Shown here piece by piece: positions 52,344-61,996 of a stretch of DNA of 64,000 nt. Origin of the DNA: Paenibacillus validus NBRC 15382 (lineage in GTDB: Bacteria > Bacillota > Bacilli > Paenibacillales > NBRC-103111); NCBI RefSeq assembly GCF_004000985.1, contig NZ_BIMH01000001.1, positions 124,001 to 188,000 of the forward strand. Reading direction: 5' to 3'. The position numbers and the translations under genes were made by a program. Numbering within the stretch: position 1 is the first letter of the stretch; each line of letters begins with the position of its first letter. Under the pieces are notes generated by a model that did not search any database, was not told the origin of the DNA, and was given only the letters and a program-made list of their open reading frames with translations.

Positions 52344-54404
52344 TCAGGCTCCAAAAGTAGATTTGACAAACGGCGCTTCTTTTAATACCGGTTTTTGTTT
52401 TTGGATCAAAATTTTGTACCAGACGCGTAAAGATTCAATAATCATCAGGATCACCACAATCTCGAAGAAGATCGTGAGGCCTGCATCGATATAGTTGTTC
52501 GTCACAATCTGATGCATGACGTCCATATTTTTGGCAGGCGCGATGACTTGCCCCTGATCGATCCCGTCCTGGTATTTCTTCGCAGCCGCCAAAAAGCCGA
52601 TGCTTGCCTGAGAGGAGAACGTTTTTTGGAAGCCGGCCGTTAATGTCGTTACCGCGAGGAACACGAACGGCACGATTCCTACCCAAGCGTAGCGGGCCTT
52701 GCCCATTTTAATCATAATCGTCGCCGCGACGGCGAGAGCGATGGCAGCCAACATTTGGTTCGCAATCCCGAACAGCGCCCACAACGAATTGATGCCGCCG
52801 AACGGATCGATGGCTCCTTGATACAAGAAGTAGCCCCAGGCCAAGCAAACAATAAACGAAGCCAGGAAATTATACTTGAACACTTTCGTTTGAGCAAACG
52901 GCTTGTAGAAGTTGCCGATCAAATCCTGAAGCATAAAGCGTCCTACCCGTGTGCCCGCATCCACAGCCGTTAAAATAAAGACCGCTTCGAACAAAATCGC
53001 GAAATGGTACCAGAATGCCTTGGCCCCGGCCAGGAATGTTGAAAAGATTTCCGCCATGCCGACGGCAAGCGTCGGCGCCCCGCCCGTTCTGGAGAGAATG
53101 GTGTTTTCACCGATTTCTTTGGCTGTGTTCGTAATTTGTTCCGGTGTCAGCGTGAAGCCCCAGGATGAAATTTTGGCGGCGACGGCAGCGGGATCGGTTC
53201 CAATAACGGCCGGCGACGAGTTCATAGCGAAGTAAATGCCGGGCTCCAAGGCGCACGCGGCGATCAAGGCCATGACGGCGACGAAGGATTCCGCGGCCAT
53301 ACCGGCATATCCGATGAAGGGCGCATGACTTTCTCTTTCGATCAGCTTTGGTGTCGTCCCGGAAGAAATCAGGGAATGAAAGCCGGAAACGGCGCCGCAT
53401 GCTATGGTAATGAACAAGAACGGGAATAAATTGCCGGAGAATACGGGACCGGTCCCATCGATAAACTTGGTCACAGCCGGCATTTGCAGCTCCGGCAATG
53501 TCACCAAAATACCGCCCGCCAGTAAAATGATGACGCCGATTTTCAAGAAAGAGCTTAAATAATCTCGGGGTGCAAGCAGTACCCACACCGGCAAAATCGA
53601 AGCGATCAGGCCATATACGACCATCATCAGGGCGATCTGCGGCGCGGTGAAGGTGAACATCTTCGCCAGCACCGGATTGGCGGCAACAAATTGTCCTGCC
53701 CATAATACGATCATCAATAGAACAAAACCGATAATGGAGCCCTCAATGACTTTCCCCGGTCGAATAAATCGCATGTAGAAGCCCATGAAGATGGCGATCG
53801 GCATCGTCATGGCGATCGTAAACATTCCCCACGGAGACTCCGCCAACGCTTTCACGACGACGAGTCCAAGTACGGCGACGATGATAATGAGGATCGCCAG
53901 CGTTGCAATAGAAGCTAACGTGCCGCCGAATCGGCCGACTTCGTCTTTCGCCATCTGACCGAGCGACTTCCCGTCCCGCCGCATGGATCCGACAAGCGTG
54001 ACGAAGTCCTGCACACAGCCCGCAAGTACAGCTCCGATAATAATCCACAGAATGCTCGGCAAATACCCCATTTGTGCGGCCAAAATCGGACCGACCAGCG
54101 GACCGGCTCCGGCGATCGCCGCAAAGTGATGGCCGAAGAGCACGTATTTATTCGTCGGGACGTAGTCCTTGGAATCGTTATGCACATGGGCCGGCGTTGC
54201 CCGGTTGTCGTTTAATTCGTAGATCTTCCTGGCAATGAACCGGCTATAGAAACGGTAACCAAAAGCATAAGTGCAGATTGCGGCTATGATGAGCCAGGCC
54301 GCCGAAATTTTCTCGCCGTTCGCAAGCGCGATCATCGCGAACCCTAGCGCGCCTAACGCCGCGATCAGCCCCCAAACCCCGTACGAAACCCATTTGTTTT
54401 TCAT
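52344..54404 (-). CDS. cstA: CstA-family carbon starvation/pyruvate transporter
   Basis: 686 residues from ATG at 54404 (GAGGAG upstream); a 65-residue N-terminal extension of the frame is not family-like. About 16-18 transmembrane helices. Landmarks: FGHHFAAIAGAGPLVGPILAAQ (region 85-107) and SSGTTPKLIERESHA. CstA proteins take up pyruvate or peptides when carbon is scarce. A candidate cre site lies upstream, and a LytS/LytTR pair is encoded directly before it. Confidence 0.93.
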   Translation of the reverse strand: MKNKWVSYGVWGLIAALGALGFAMIALANGEKISAAWLIIAAICTYAFGYRFYSRFIARKIYELNDNRATPAHVHNDSKDYVPTNKYVLFGHHFAAIAGAGPLVGPILAAQMGYLPSILWIIIGAVLAGCVQDFVTLVGSMRRDGKSLGQMAKDEVGRFGGTLASIATLAILIIIVAVLGLVVVKALAESPWGMFTIAMTMPIAIFMGFYMRFIRPGKVIEGSIIGFVLLMIVLWAGQFVAANPVLAKMFTFTAPQIALMMVVYGLIASILPVWVLLAPRDYLSSFLKIGVIILLAGGILVTLPELQMPAVTKFIDGTGPVFSGNLFPFLFITIACGAVSGFHSLISSGTTPKLIERESHAPFIGYAGMAAESFVAVMALIAACALEPGIYFAMNSSPAVIGTDPAAVAAKISSWGFTLTPEQITNTAKEIGENTILSRTGGAPTLAVGMAEIFSTFLAGAKAFWYHFAILFEAVFILTAVDAGTRVGRFMLQDLIGNFYKPFAQTKVFKYNFLASFIVCLAWGYFLYQGAIDPFGGINSLWALFGIANQMLAAIALAVAATIMIKMGKARYAWVGIVPFVFLAVTTLTAGFQKTFSSQASIGFLAAAKKYQDGIDQGQVIAPAKNMDVMHQIVTNNYIDAGLTIFFEIVVILMIIESLRVWYKILIQKQKPVLKEAPFVKSTFGA

Positions 54405-54503
54405 GATCCCACTCCTCGTAAGCGTTATTGTCGCGCGAACACAGTCCGTACGAACCAGGCCCAAGCTGGCTGTACGTCTTGCATTCCTCCAACCGGTTTG
54501 TTT

Positions 54504-54517
54504 TGAGAGCGCTTGCA
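54504..54517 (-). promoter_or_regulatory. candidate CcpA cre site upstream of cstA
   Basis: TGAGAGCGCTTGCA matches TGWAANCGNTNWCA at 12 of 14 positions and lies 100 nt upstream of the cstA start. CcpA control of a carbon-starvation transporter fits its role. Confidence 0.5.
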
Positions 54518-54588
54518 AATAGTATAAATCGTTTGGAGTCTTCGCGATACGCCTGAAGCGCATCATGCCGAATTTGTCATCTATGATG

Positions 54589-55332
54589 TTAAATTTCAAG
54601 TTTCAAACGCAGCGCTTTCACATAATTGCGGCTGACGGGTATCGTGCTTCGCGCCTCATCGTCCATCAGCAGATTGTAGGCCCCGTTGACCCACGTTTTC
54701 AGCTCGGCGATGGCGGCCAGATTGACGAGATAGCTCTTATGGCAGCGGAAGAAACCGAACGGCTCCAGCTTCTGTTCCAGCTCTACCAACGTGTACGTAA
54801 CGTGATAGGCTTTATCGCGAATATGAACCTGGACATACTTGCCCTCCTTGCTAATATAGATGATGTCCTTCGGGGACACATACTTAATGCCTTCTTCCAT
54901 TTCGAGCGCCAGCTTGACGCACGAATTTCCGGCCGGCGGGATGGCTGGGGCTTTCGTCCCCGTTCCCGTCCGCGTTTTGCGCAGCTCCCGGAAGACGCTG
55001 TCCAAGTCATCTTCGTCGAATGGCTTGAGCATATAGTGAAAAGCCCGCACCTTGAACGCATCGACGGCATATTGGTCATAGGCGGTGGAGAAGACGATCT
55101 TCACCTGCGAATTCAGCTCGCCGACGATTTCCGCCACTTGAAGCCCGTTCAAGTCCGGCATGTCCATGTCGAGGAACAGGACATCCGGGGCTTGTTCCTT
55201 CACTTTCTTAATCGCATCCATGCCGCTGTTCGCCTGAGTCACCCGGTCCACGTCAGCGAGCTGCTCCAACAAATATACAAGCTCTTCCCTTGCCGGTGCT
55301 TCATCATCGGCAATTACGATATTCCAACCCAT
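54589..55332 (-). CDS. LytTR-type response regulator (BtsR/LytR-like)
   Basis: 247 residues. Receiver domain with IADDEAP (about 7-13), the phospho-Asp in LFLDMDMPDLNG (about 55) and LKPFDEDDL. The LytTR DNA-binding domain (about 140-245) contains GKYVQVHI and FFRCHKSYLVNL. It lies between its sensor kinase and cstA; E. coli BtsR of this type activates the CstA-family gene btsT. Confidence 0.93.
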   Translation of the reverse strand: MGWNIVIADDEAPAREELVYLLEQLADVDRVTQANSGMDAIKKVKEQAPDVLFLDMDMPDLNGLQVAEIVGELNSQVKIVFSTAYDQYAVDAFKVRAFHYMLKPFDEDDLDSVFRELRKTRTGTGTKAPAIPPAGNSCVKLALEMEEGIKYVSPKDIIYISKEGKYVQVHIRDKAYHVTYTLVELEQKLEPFGFFRCHKSYLVNLAAIAELKTWVNGAYNLLMDDEARSTIPVSRNYVKALRLKLEI

Positions 55333-55339
55333 GGATCCC

Positions 55340-56944
55340 TCACCTCACCCAAAAAGTAATTTTCGTTCCTTCCCCCGGACTGCTCTCGATTTCAAGCGGC
55401 CGCACTTTCCCGTAATGATAGCTCAGACGCTGTTCGATATTACGCAAAGCCATGCCTGTATGATCTTCCTGCCCGTCCTCCCGGATGAAGGTCAAGCCTA
55501 CTCCGTTATCCTCGACCGTAATTCGCGCATGCCTCTCGCCGCTTTCCGGCTCCTCCTTCACGATGAGCCGGATCACGCCGGTCCTCTCGATGCCCTTGAT
55601 CCCATGCACGATAGCGTTCTCGACGAGAGGCTGAATCGTAAACGGAGGAATGTGATGATCCAGTACGCGTTCGTCAATATCGGCGTAAAACTCCAGCTGA
55701 TCCCCGAGACGCGCTTTAATCAGACTCAGATAGGACATTACCAATTCATATTCGTCGCGAATCGTAACCATTCTTTGGTTGCCGTTGCTCATATTTTTGC
55801 GTAAAAATTTCGACAGATGCATCACCATCTGACGCGCCTCTTCCGGTTTGGTGCGAATGAACGATTTGACCGTGTTCAGCGCGTTAAACAGAAAATGCGG
55901 ATTCATCTGGGCCTGCAGCGAGCGAATCTCGGCTTCCGCAAGAAGCTGCGCCTGCCTCTCCGATTCGACAAACGCATACTGCTGGGACAATAGTCCGGCC
56001 AGGGAAGTCAGCATACGCCGGCGGGATGGATTGTCATCCTGCTCCCGTTCAAAATACAACCGGAACTGTCCGATCGGCCGCTGATTGGGAATGCCAACGA
56101 ACAGGTCGATGCAAAACTTCGTCTTTCTTCCTTCCATCACCCAATCGGAACCGTTCTTGGTGAAAAACGCGCCAACCGCTTTCGTCTCTTCATTCAACAC
56201 CTTGGCGATTTCCTGAACCGCCTTCTCGAACTCCAGCCGCCAGAGCGGCATCGTCATATCGGCGATTTGCAGCGCTCGGTGGGCATGCTCCGCGCCGATA
56301 CGGTCCTCTTCCCGCTCCATCGTATTGTACAGCACAAAATAAAGCGCAACCCCGACGCTGTTAGCGAACGTTTGCGGAAATCCGATGAGCGATACCAAGC
56401 CGACCGCTTCTTCCCAGGGCTTAGCCAGCAATAAAATGAGCCCCATCTGCAGCGACTCGGCCATGAATCCGACGACGAAGGCGAGCTGGACCGACGCTAC
56501 CTTGCGGAAGCGCCTCTTGAACGCATTGCGGCAAAGCCCCGCCAACACGCCTTGAAGGATAGGAGCAACCATACAGGCGACGGCTACGAATCCGCCCAGG
56601 CTGTAACGATGCACGCCGGCAGCGATACCGACGATCAGTCCGCTCTTCACCCCTCCAAGCAAGCCGGCAATGACAACGCCCACGGTCCGGGAATTGGCAA
56701 TGGCCGCTGTCGGGGAAACCTCGCCGATCCACGGGGCCGGTTGATACGTATAATTGGAGACGGTCACACCAGAGTACGTTCCGATAACCGCATAGGCGGT
56801 GAAAAAAACAAGAAACCGCCATTGATACGTCTTGTCCCCTTGATAGCTCATATAGCTGCGCATCCAGCGGCTGCGGGAAAAGGCAAATGCGAGCGCTATC
56901 AGAAAGCCGACCCGCTCGATCATATCGACGAATAGCTGCAGCAT
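55340..56944 (-). CDS. LytS-type sensor histidine kinase
   Basis: 534 residues from ATG at 56944 (AGGGGGGC upstream). The N-terminal 5TMR-LYT sensor (about 1-190) has about six membrane helices and APWIGEVSPTAAIANSRTVG. A GAF-like linker follows. The kinase core has QMNPHFLFNALNTVKSF with the phosphorylated His (near 350), and the HATPase domain shows VEDNGVGL. Overlaps or abuts the regulator gene (7-nt gap). Likely senses extracellular pyruvate or nutrient state and drives cstA. Confidence 0.93.
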   Translation of the reverse strand: MLQLFVDMIERVGFLIALAFAFSRSRWMRSYMSYQGDKTYQWRFLVFFTAYAVIGTYSGVTVSNYTYQPAPWIGEVSPTAAIANSRTVGVVIAGLLGGVKSGLIVGIAAGVHRYSLGGFVAVACMVAPILQGVLAGLCRNAFKRRFRKVASVQLAFVVGFMAESLQMGLILLLAKPWEEAVGLVSLIGFPQTFANSVGVALYFVLYNTMEREEDRIGAEHAHRALQIADMTMPLWRLEFEKAVQEIAKVLNEETKAVGAFFTKNGSDWVMEGRKTKFCIDLFVGIPNQRPIGQFRLYFEREQDDNPSRRRMLTSLAGLLSQQYAFVESERQAQLLAEAEIRSLQAQMNPHFLFNALNTVKSFIRTKPEEARQMVMHLSKFLRKNMSNGNQRMVTIRDEYELVMSYLSLIKARLGDQLEFYADIDERVLDHHIPPFTIQPLVENAIVHGIKGIERTGVIRLIVKEEPESGERHARITVEDNGVGLTFIREDGQEDHTGMALRNIEQRLSYHYGKVRPLEIESSPGEGTKITFWVR

Positions 56945-57061
56945 CGCTTCATGCCCCCCTGCGTACCCTTTTAACGTTATCCTAGCAGATATGAACCGCA
57001 CTTGCAGTACAATTTCGTTTCCAGTGAACGGTCAGCTGTCGACATTCTTGCACCGCAAAGC

Positions 57062-57109
57062 AAAAAAAGGCTGGTCAGATAGCCGCAGCAGCAGCGTTCT
57101 GACCAAGCC
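57062..57109 (-). terminator. intrinsic terminator behind the radical SAM gene
   Basis: On the minus strand GGCTTGGTCAGA pairs with TCTGACCAGCC (one bulge), followed by a run of T (complement of AAAAAAA at 57062-57068). It separates the radical SAM gene from the LytS operon. Confidence 0.8.
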
Positions 57110-57119
57110 TTCGAAACGA

Positions 57120-57998
57120 TTACACGCTGAATCTTGTGCGATACCCGCACTTCTTGCATAATTCCTCAACCGCTTCTCTTCTGGAGAAACCGTTATACAG
57201 ATTGTTCGCCCGTTCGCCCTCCACGATCTCGGAGAACGGCGTCCGGTGAATATTTCCTAAATTAATAACGCCCTCTCCGTCCAGACAGCAAGGCACTACC
57301 GTTCCGTCCACAAGTATACCCGCCTGGTTCCGAAGCGCATGACAGAATCCGCTTCCCTCTATTTCCGGCGCCTTGAGATCGGGCCATTGAAATTCATGAT
57401 CCTGATTCAAATAAATACGGTCGGCAATTTTCAATCCGCTGCCTCGCACGAATTTTTCTTCGATTCTGTAGGGCAGATGAAATTCGCGTTCGATGATTTC
57501 CAGAATTTCGCGATTTCGATTTCTTTGCTGGTTCGTTGCATTGTCCGTATCGAGATTCCATAGCCTCAAGGAGATGATCATGCCGGTTTTCTGTACCGCT
57601 TCCTTCACATAGGACAAAACACTGGAAATGTAGCCTTCCTTGTCGGTGGAGCCGGCATGTCCGTCAAAGCTATGCAGCGAGAAGTTCATCTGACGGAGCG
57701 CCGGTTTCATCATGATTTTAGGTCCGGCTTTATGGAGCAATGTCCCGTTGGTCGTAATATTGACTTTAAACCCTTTTTCATGGCTGATATCGAGCAGTTC
57801 ATCGATCTTGGGATGAAGCAGCGGCTCGCCTTTTAAATGAAAATAAATATAATCCGTATGAGGCCGAACTTGATCGAGCGTTTTTTTGAAATCTTCGATT
57901 TTAATAAAATTGGCTTGCCGCTTCGTTTGCGGACAAAAGCTGCAAGCCAAATTACAGACGCTTGTAATTTCGATATAAAACTTCTTAAACTTCTTCAT
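57120..57998 (-). CDS. radical SAM/SPASM-domain protein
   Basis: 292 residues. The [4Fe-4S]-SAM motif is CNLACSFC (about 15-22). The barrel includes FHLKGEPLLHPKID and ITTNGTLL. A SPASM-type C-terminal cysteine set follows (GFCHALR, PCCLDGEG, ELCKKCGYR). SPASM enzymes modify peptides or proteins, but no precursor peptide gene is visible beside it, so the substrate is unknown. Confidence 0.9.
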   Translation of the reverse strand: MKKFKKFYIEITSVCNLACSFCPQTKRQANFIKIEDFKKTLDQVRPHTDYIYFHLKGEPLLHPKIDELLDISHEKGFKVNITTNGTLLHKAGPKIMMKPALRQMNFSLHSFDGHAGSTDKEGYISSVLSYVKEAVQKTGMIISLRLWNLDTDNATNQQRNRNREILEIIEREFHLPYRIEEKFVRGSGLKIADRIYLNQDHEFQWPDLKAPEIEGSGFCHALRNQAGILVDGTVVPCCLDGEGVINLGNIHRTPFSEIVEGERANNLYNGFSRREAVEELCKKCGYRTRFSV

Positions 57999-58063
57999 CC
58001 ATCCATACTCCGATCCTATTTGCGCTGTACGTAGCTAGTAGCTTCCCCGTTCATTTTAACCGT

Positions 58064-58627
58064 TCATGGCGTTTCTTTCAATGAAATCCCGGAAGACTCG
58101 TCTTCCAAAATAGCAAAAGCCCGGACCGGCGAACCATCCCCGCCCTTAATCTTTAAGGGCACTCCAAAAAACATAAAGTCTGTTTCCTTCGGCAGCCGGT
58201 CCAAATGAATTAAATCCGTATACGTGATGATTCTCTCGCCGAGTAGAGCTCTCTCTAACTCTTCCGTTAGATTCCCGCCTGCAAATCCCGGATTCAACCC
58301 GATGATTTTACCGGCTGCTTCTATTCCGACCTCATCTATAAACAACAATCCTCTGTCTCTGGGCCAATCCGGTTGCCGGGGATCGACAACCCGAGCCCTG
58401 CCAAAAAAACGTTCCAGCGGTATTTCATCTAACGTTTCCAGACCTGCATGCATATGAGAAAAGGCGTCAACGTGCGTACCCGTATGCGAACCGAGGATGA
58501 GCTGCCGCAATTCCCACGCATGCGTTTCATAGGTTTGCACCACGGCAACACGTACTTCCGGATCGCCGGGAAAAACAGGCATGCCCGTATATAAGGGTAC
58601 GGATAAATCAATGATCTTCATGTCCAT
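58064..58627 (-). CDS. cyclase-family metal hydrolase (kynurenine formamidase-like)
   Basis: 187 residues. Family motif SHTGTHVDAFSH (about 46-57) with metal-binding His residues, plus DLSVPLYTGMPVFPGDP at the N-terminus. The fold includes kynurenine formamidases, isatin hydrolases and polyketide cyclases; the substrate here is undefined. Overlaps the DUF6953-like gene by 10 nt. Confidence 0.9.
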   Translation of the reverse strand: MDMKIIDLSVPLYTGMPVFPGDPEVRVAVVQTYETHAWELRQLILGSHTGTHVDAFSHMHAGLETLDEIPLERFFGRARVVDPRQPDWPRDRGLLFIDEVGIEAAGKIIGLNPGFAGGNLTEELERALLGERIITYTDLIHLDRLPKETDFMFFGVPLKIKGGDGSPVRAFAILEDESSGISLKETP

Positions 58628-58854
58628 CCCCAGAAGAAACCGTCCCGATCCCAGGCAACCCGGCCGCCATGGAGTTTCTTGAATAATTTTTTGACCTCTT
58701 TGGAAATGGACGTATTTCCGTTCTCATTCACATAAATATAGGATTCTCCGAAGTGGCTGACAATATGGTTAACGGCGTCGCTTTGATATAAAATGCCCGC
58801 ATTCTTGACCTTGGCGAGCATCCAATCCGCAACATCTTGGGCTGAATATTCCAC
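58618..58854 (-). CDS. DUF6953-like small protein
   Basis: 78 residues from GTG at 58854 (GGAGAG upstream at 7 nt). It contains YSAQDVADWMLAKV, SHFGESYIYVN and ends VAWDRDGFFWGW, matching a small domain of unknown function common in Firmicutes. It is the first gene of a short unit with the cyclase-family gene, whose start it overlaps. Confidence 0.8.
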   Translation of the reverse strand: MEYSAQDVADWMLAKVKNAGILYQSDAVNHIVSHFGESYIYVNENGNTSISKEVKKLFKKLHGGRVAWDRDGFFWGWT

Positions 58855-58960
58855 ATCTATTCTCTCCTAACTGATAAGGGTTCCCTGTTCAGTATAGCCG
58901 AAACCTGCTGATTTAGCGAACCGTTGGTACGCGTGGAGGAACGTGTACCGTCAACAGAAA

Positions 58961-59026
58961 AACACCCCTTGGCAGTGGCTTAGACCTACCTGGCGGTAAA
59001 TCCCATCGCCTGACTTAAGGGGTGTT
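58961..59026 (-). terminator. terminator between LTA-synthase-like gene and DUF6953 gene
   Basis: AACACCCCTT (58961-58970) pairs perfectly with AAGGGGTGTT (59017-59026) around a 46-nt structured loop. It lies just beyond the LTA-synthase-like gene stop. Confidence 0.65.
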
Positions 59027-59037
59027 TGTACGAATGG

Positions 59038-61152
59038 CTACTTCACCTCATTTGCCGCATTTGCCGCATTCGCCGAATAGGCGACTTTATTGGAGGTGGC
59101 GACCACGATATCCTTGGAATCTTTCACCACGATTTCGATATTGAACTCCTGCGAGCCGGCAGCTTCCGGCGTTACGACCGCTGTTAATTCGCCAAGCTTC
59201 TTGCATTCGGTGACAGCCGGTTGACCGTTGATAAGCACGACGCCATTGTGCGGCAGGTTTTGCCCCGACACCTTCACAACCTGATCGTCGCCGGAGACCT
59301 GGACTTGGATGTCCTCGATCTCGAGCTTGCCGGGCCCTAATACGTAATTCGGGTCCTTGATCGTCCCGGCCCAATCGCCGTATCCATATTGTTTGCCGAA
59401 CATAATATCGTATTGCAGCTTCTCATAGCTTTGCAGCGCATTCTCATCGATCCCCATCACCGCGTACATGTTTTTCGGCGGGATGACGGGCGACTTTTGC
59501 GAAAGCTGATATAAAAAATCCGTGTAATAAGTGCCTGGGCGCTCAGCCAGCTTCAATACGTATGAACTGAGGAACGAAGGACTCATGTCCAGCTTGTCCT
59601 GATGCTGAGGCAAGTAGTTGTTCCATACGAGCACCGGGACACGGTACATTTTATTCAGAAAATCCGGGTCGTTCTCTTGCAGGTAGCCGCTATCTTTATA
59701 AGCTTTATAATTTTCGCCGAGGCTTGGCAAATGATCGCCGAAAAATACGATAATGGTCGGCTCCTGTTTCTGCTCGTAGTACGTGACCAGCTGCTTCAGC
59801 ATGTTGTCTGCTCCTTGCAAGCCTTGGGCCAGCGTTTCGAAGAGACCCTTCGCTTCGCCGGTCACGCCGGTCACCTCGATTGTATTCTCCTTGAATTTAC
59901 CGGGGTAGTAATGGTAATGATTCTGCATCGTATTGGCAAAAATAAAATCGGGCCCCGGCGTCTTCTCCCCGGATTCGATAATATACTTCGCCACGGAGCG
60001 GTCGGACAAATAAGGACCTTCATAGTCGGGTTCAAAAAACTCCTGCGAGATGTACTTCGAGAAACCAAAGTTCTCATACACCTTCTTGCTGTTATAAAAC
60101 CAGCTATGGAATGGATTAATCGCCGTCGTGTCGTACCCTTGACGCTTCAATATGCTGGCCATGGAATCGATGCCTTTATCGACATACTGATTATATGGAA
60201 TCGAACCTTGCGGCAGGAAGCGCATCGAATTGCCCGTCAATACCTCGAATTCGACATTGGCCGTACCGCCCCCGTATTGCGGAGAAAGCATCGTTCCGCT
60301 CGAATATTTAGCGCTCAGCGCGTGATAAAAGGGAATCGGGTCTTGACTGAACGTCAAGCCTTTCACTTGCGTCGCATCCCAGAACGATTCGCTGAGGACG
60401 ACAATGATGTTCGGCTTCACATCCCCTGCAACCGGTACCGCCGGGGGGACGGACGAAGCAATCGAGCGGATGCTTTGATCGTTATAGCCGGACGGCTCCT
60501 TCAAGTTCAAAAACTTTAAATTCATGATCGTCGACAACAGAAAGCCGTTCGTCTTCACATTTTCCGTTTGATCCCAGGCCAGGTTTTCTATATTGGCCAG
60601 TTTCTTCAAGGAAATGGCTCCGTCGTTATAGATCGAAACCAGCAGAAGCGCGGAGAACAACCCCATCGTCGTACGGTGCTTCCATTTCAATTTCACGGCG
60701 ACTCGCGGCAGCTTATAAAGTAACAACAGGCTGACTGCAATAAACACGACAACTCCTGATATCACCGTAAAATTGAACAGGCCGCCGATATACGGTGTCA
60801 TGTCCTTCGTTTCGCTCGTAAGCAGCAGATCCCAGGGCAGGAACGGGACGCCAAGAATTTCCAGCTTGATCCCGCTGATGAGACTGAACGCCAGGCAGAC
60901 GGTGGCCACCAGCCAGAACGAAAGCCGGACACTGTTCGTAAGCGCGCTGAGCAGCAGCAACAGCCCCAACACGACCAAGGCGTTCAGCGTCAGTTTCGGA
61001 ATCGCCAGGAACGTCCAGCCGAACGTATCGCCCCACTTGCCCCGGCTCAGAAGCTCGACTAAAAATACGATCCAAACTGAACACAAAAATAACGGCAACC
61101 GCCGCGCCGTTTGAATGCCATAATGACGAATCGCAAGCTGTAGTTCCCCCAT
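59038..61152 (-). CDS. LTA-synthase-family phosphoglycerol transferase-like enzyme
   Basis: 704 residues. Five N-terminal transmembrane helices (about 18-185), then the sulfatase-like extracellular domain. Metal/active-site residues: VVLSESFWDAT (Ser/Glu), GGTANVEFEVLTG with the Thr nucleophile, and FFGDHLPSLG. Such enzymes move glycerol phosphate or similar groups onto envelope polymers. An extra C-terminal ~100 residues (about 600-704) looks like an Ig-type beta domain (VQVSGDDQVVKVSGQNLP) and ends in an Ala/Asn repeat. This extension is unusual for the family. Confidence 0.9.
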   Translation of the reverse strand: MGELQLAIRHYGIQTARRLPLFLCSVWIVFLVELLSRGKWGDTFGWTFLAIPKLTLNALVVLGLLLLLSALTNSVRLSFWLVATVCLAFSLISGIKLEILGVPFLPWDLLLTSETKDMTPYIGGLFNFTVISGVVVFIAVSLLLLYKLPRVAVKLKWKHRTTMGLFSALLLVSIYNDGAISLKKLANIENLAWDQTENVKTNGFLLSTIMNLKFLNLKEPSGYNDQSIRSIASSVPPAVPVAGDVKPNIIVVLSESFWDATQVKGLTFSQDPIPFYHALSAKYSSGTMLSPQYGGGTANVEFEVLTGNSMRFLPQGSIPYNQYVDKGIDSMASILKRQGYDTTAINPFHSWFYNSKKVYENFGFSKYISQEFFEPDYEGPYLSDRSVAKYIIESGEKTPGPDFIFANTMQNHYHYYPGKFKENTIEVTGVTGEAKGLFETLAQGLQGADNMLKQLVTYYEQKQEPTIIVFFGDHLPSLGENYKAYKDSGYLQENDPDFLNKMYRVPVLVWNNYLPQHQDKLDMSPSFLSSYVLKLAERPGTYYTDFLYQLSQKSPVIPPKNMYAVMGIDENALQSYEKLQYDIMFGKQYGYGDWAGTIKDPNYVLGPGKLEIEDIQVQVSGDDQVVKVSGQNLPHNGVVLINGQPAVTECKKLGELTAVVTPEAAGSQEFNIEIVVKDSKDIVVATSNKVAYSANAANAANEVK

Positions 61153-61372
61153 GTTCTCCCCACATTCGATGTCTGATATAGTAGGTCGCTCGAATTATAA
61201 ATTTTTTATGAAGCACCTAGTCTCAGTATAGCATACTTTACGTTTTTCAGCTTCTCTTGCATTAATTTTTAGTTAATATCCAGTCTATGGATTTCGGTTT
61301 ACCCGCGCGACATTCGATCTTCCCCCGTTTGCATATTCCCGGCTACGTTCTGTTTTTGTCCGGATCAAGCAA

Positions 61373-61412
61373 ACACCCCGCAACATAGCCGCAGGCGCAG
61401 GTTGTGGGGTGT
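61373..61412 (-). terminator. terminator behind the Nudix gene
   Basis: ACACCCCGCAAC (61373-61384) pairs with GTTGTGGGGTGT (61401-61412), perfect apart from a G-U pair. It lies 14 nt beyond the Nudix gene stop. Confidence 0.7.
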
Positions 61413-61425
61413 AAATCGCATTACG

Positions 61426-61962
61426 TTATGGGGTGAGCTCCGCTTTCTCCCTGGCGCCTGCCAGCAGCGCCGCATCGGTCTCCGTGGCGGCGGCGATCGG
61501 TCTGGACACGACGCCGGTCATCGCACCGTTCATAAAGAGGCAATGATGATCGTAGCAGCCGTCCTCCTGAAGCATCAACGGAATAAACCGCGGGAGATTG
61601 GACGCGACCCCTTCGTTGTTCGGGTCGAGGATCCAATCGATCTTCTTCCAGTCCAGGATGCCTTCTTCCGTCTTGATCGGCGTTTCATAGGGGTAAGCCG
61701 CTTCCAGCTCGGCCGTATACAAATACATGCCGCCGTAATGCCGGCCGTCCACCAGCCAAGTGACGATCCCTTTGAAGCGAACCGTATCCAGCCGGATGCC
61801 GGTCTCCTCATATACTTCCCGCAGGACGGAAGCCCGCGGCGTCTCGCCGTTCTCGACCTTCCCGCCTACGCCGTTCCATCTGCCCATCCAGGAGGGCTTA
61901 TTCCGGTTTAGCAGTAAAATTTCATCGCTTCTTCGAATAAAACAAATGTTATAGGCTAACAT
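61426..61962 (-). CDS. Nudix hydrolase (8-oxo-dGTP diphosphatase-like)
   Basis: 178 residues. The Nudix box GGKVENGETPRASVLREVYEETGI (region 36-59; G-x5-E-x7-REVxEExGI) is complete, so a metal-dependent pyrophosphohydrolase is certain. The substrate is likely an oxidised or modified nucleotide. AAGGTG precedes the ATG. Confidence 0.93.
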   Translation of the reverse strand: MLAYNICFIRRSDEILLLNRNKPSWMGRWNGVGGKVENGETPRASVLREVYEETGIRLDTVRFKGIVTWLVDGRHYGGMYLYTAELEAAYPYETPIKTEEGILDWKKIDWILDPNNEGVASNLPRFIPLMLQEDGCYDHHCLFMNGAMTGVVSRPIAAATETDAALLAGAREKAELTP

Positions 61963-61996
61963 ACCGCACCTTCTTGAACAGGAAATTATCGCCGCA

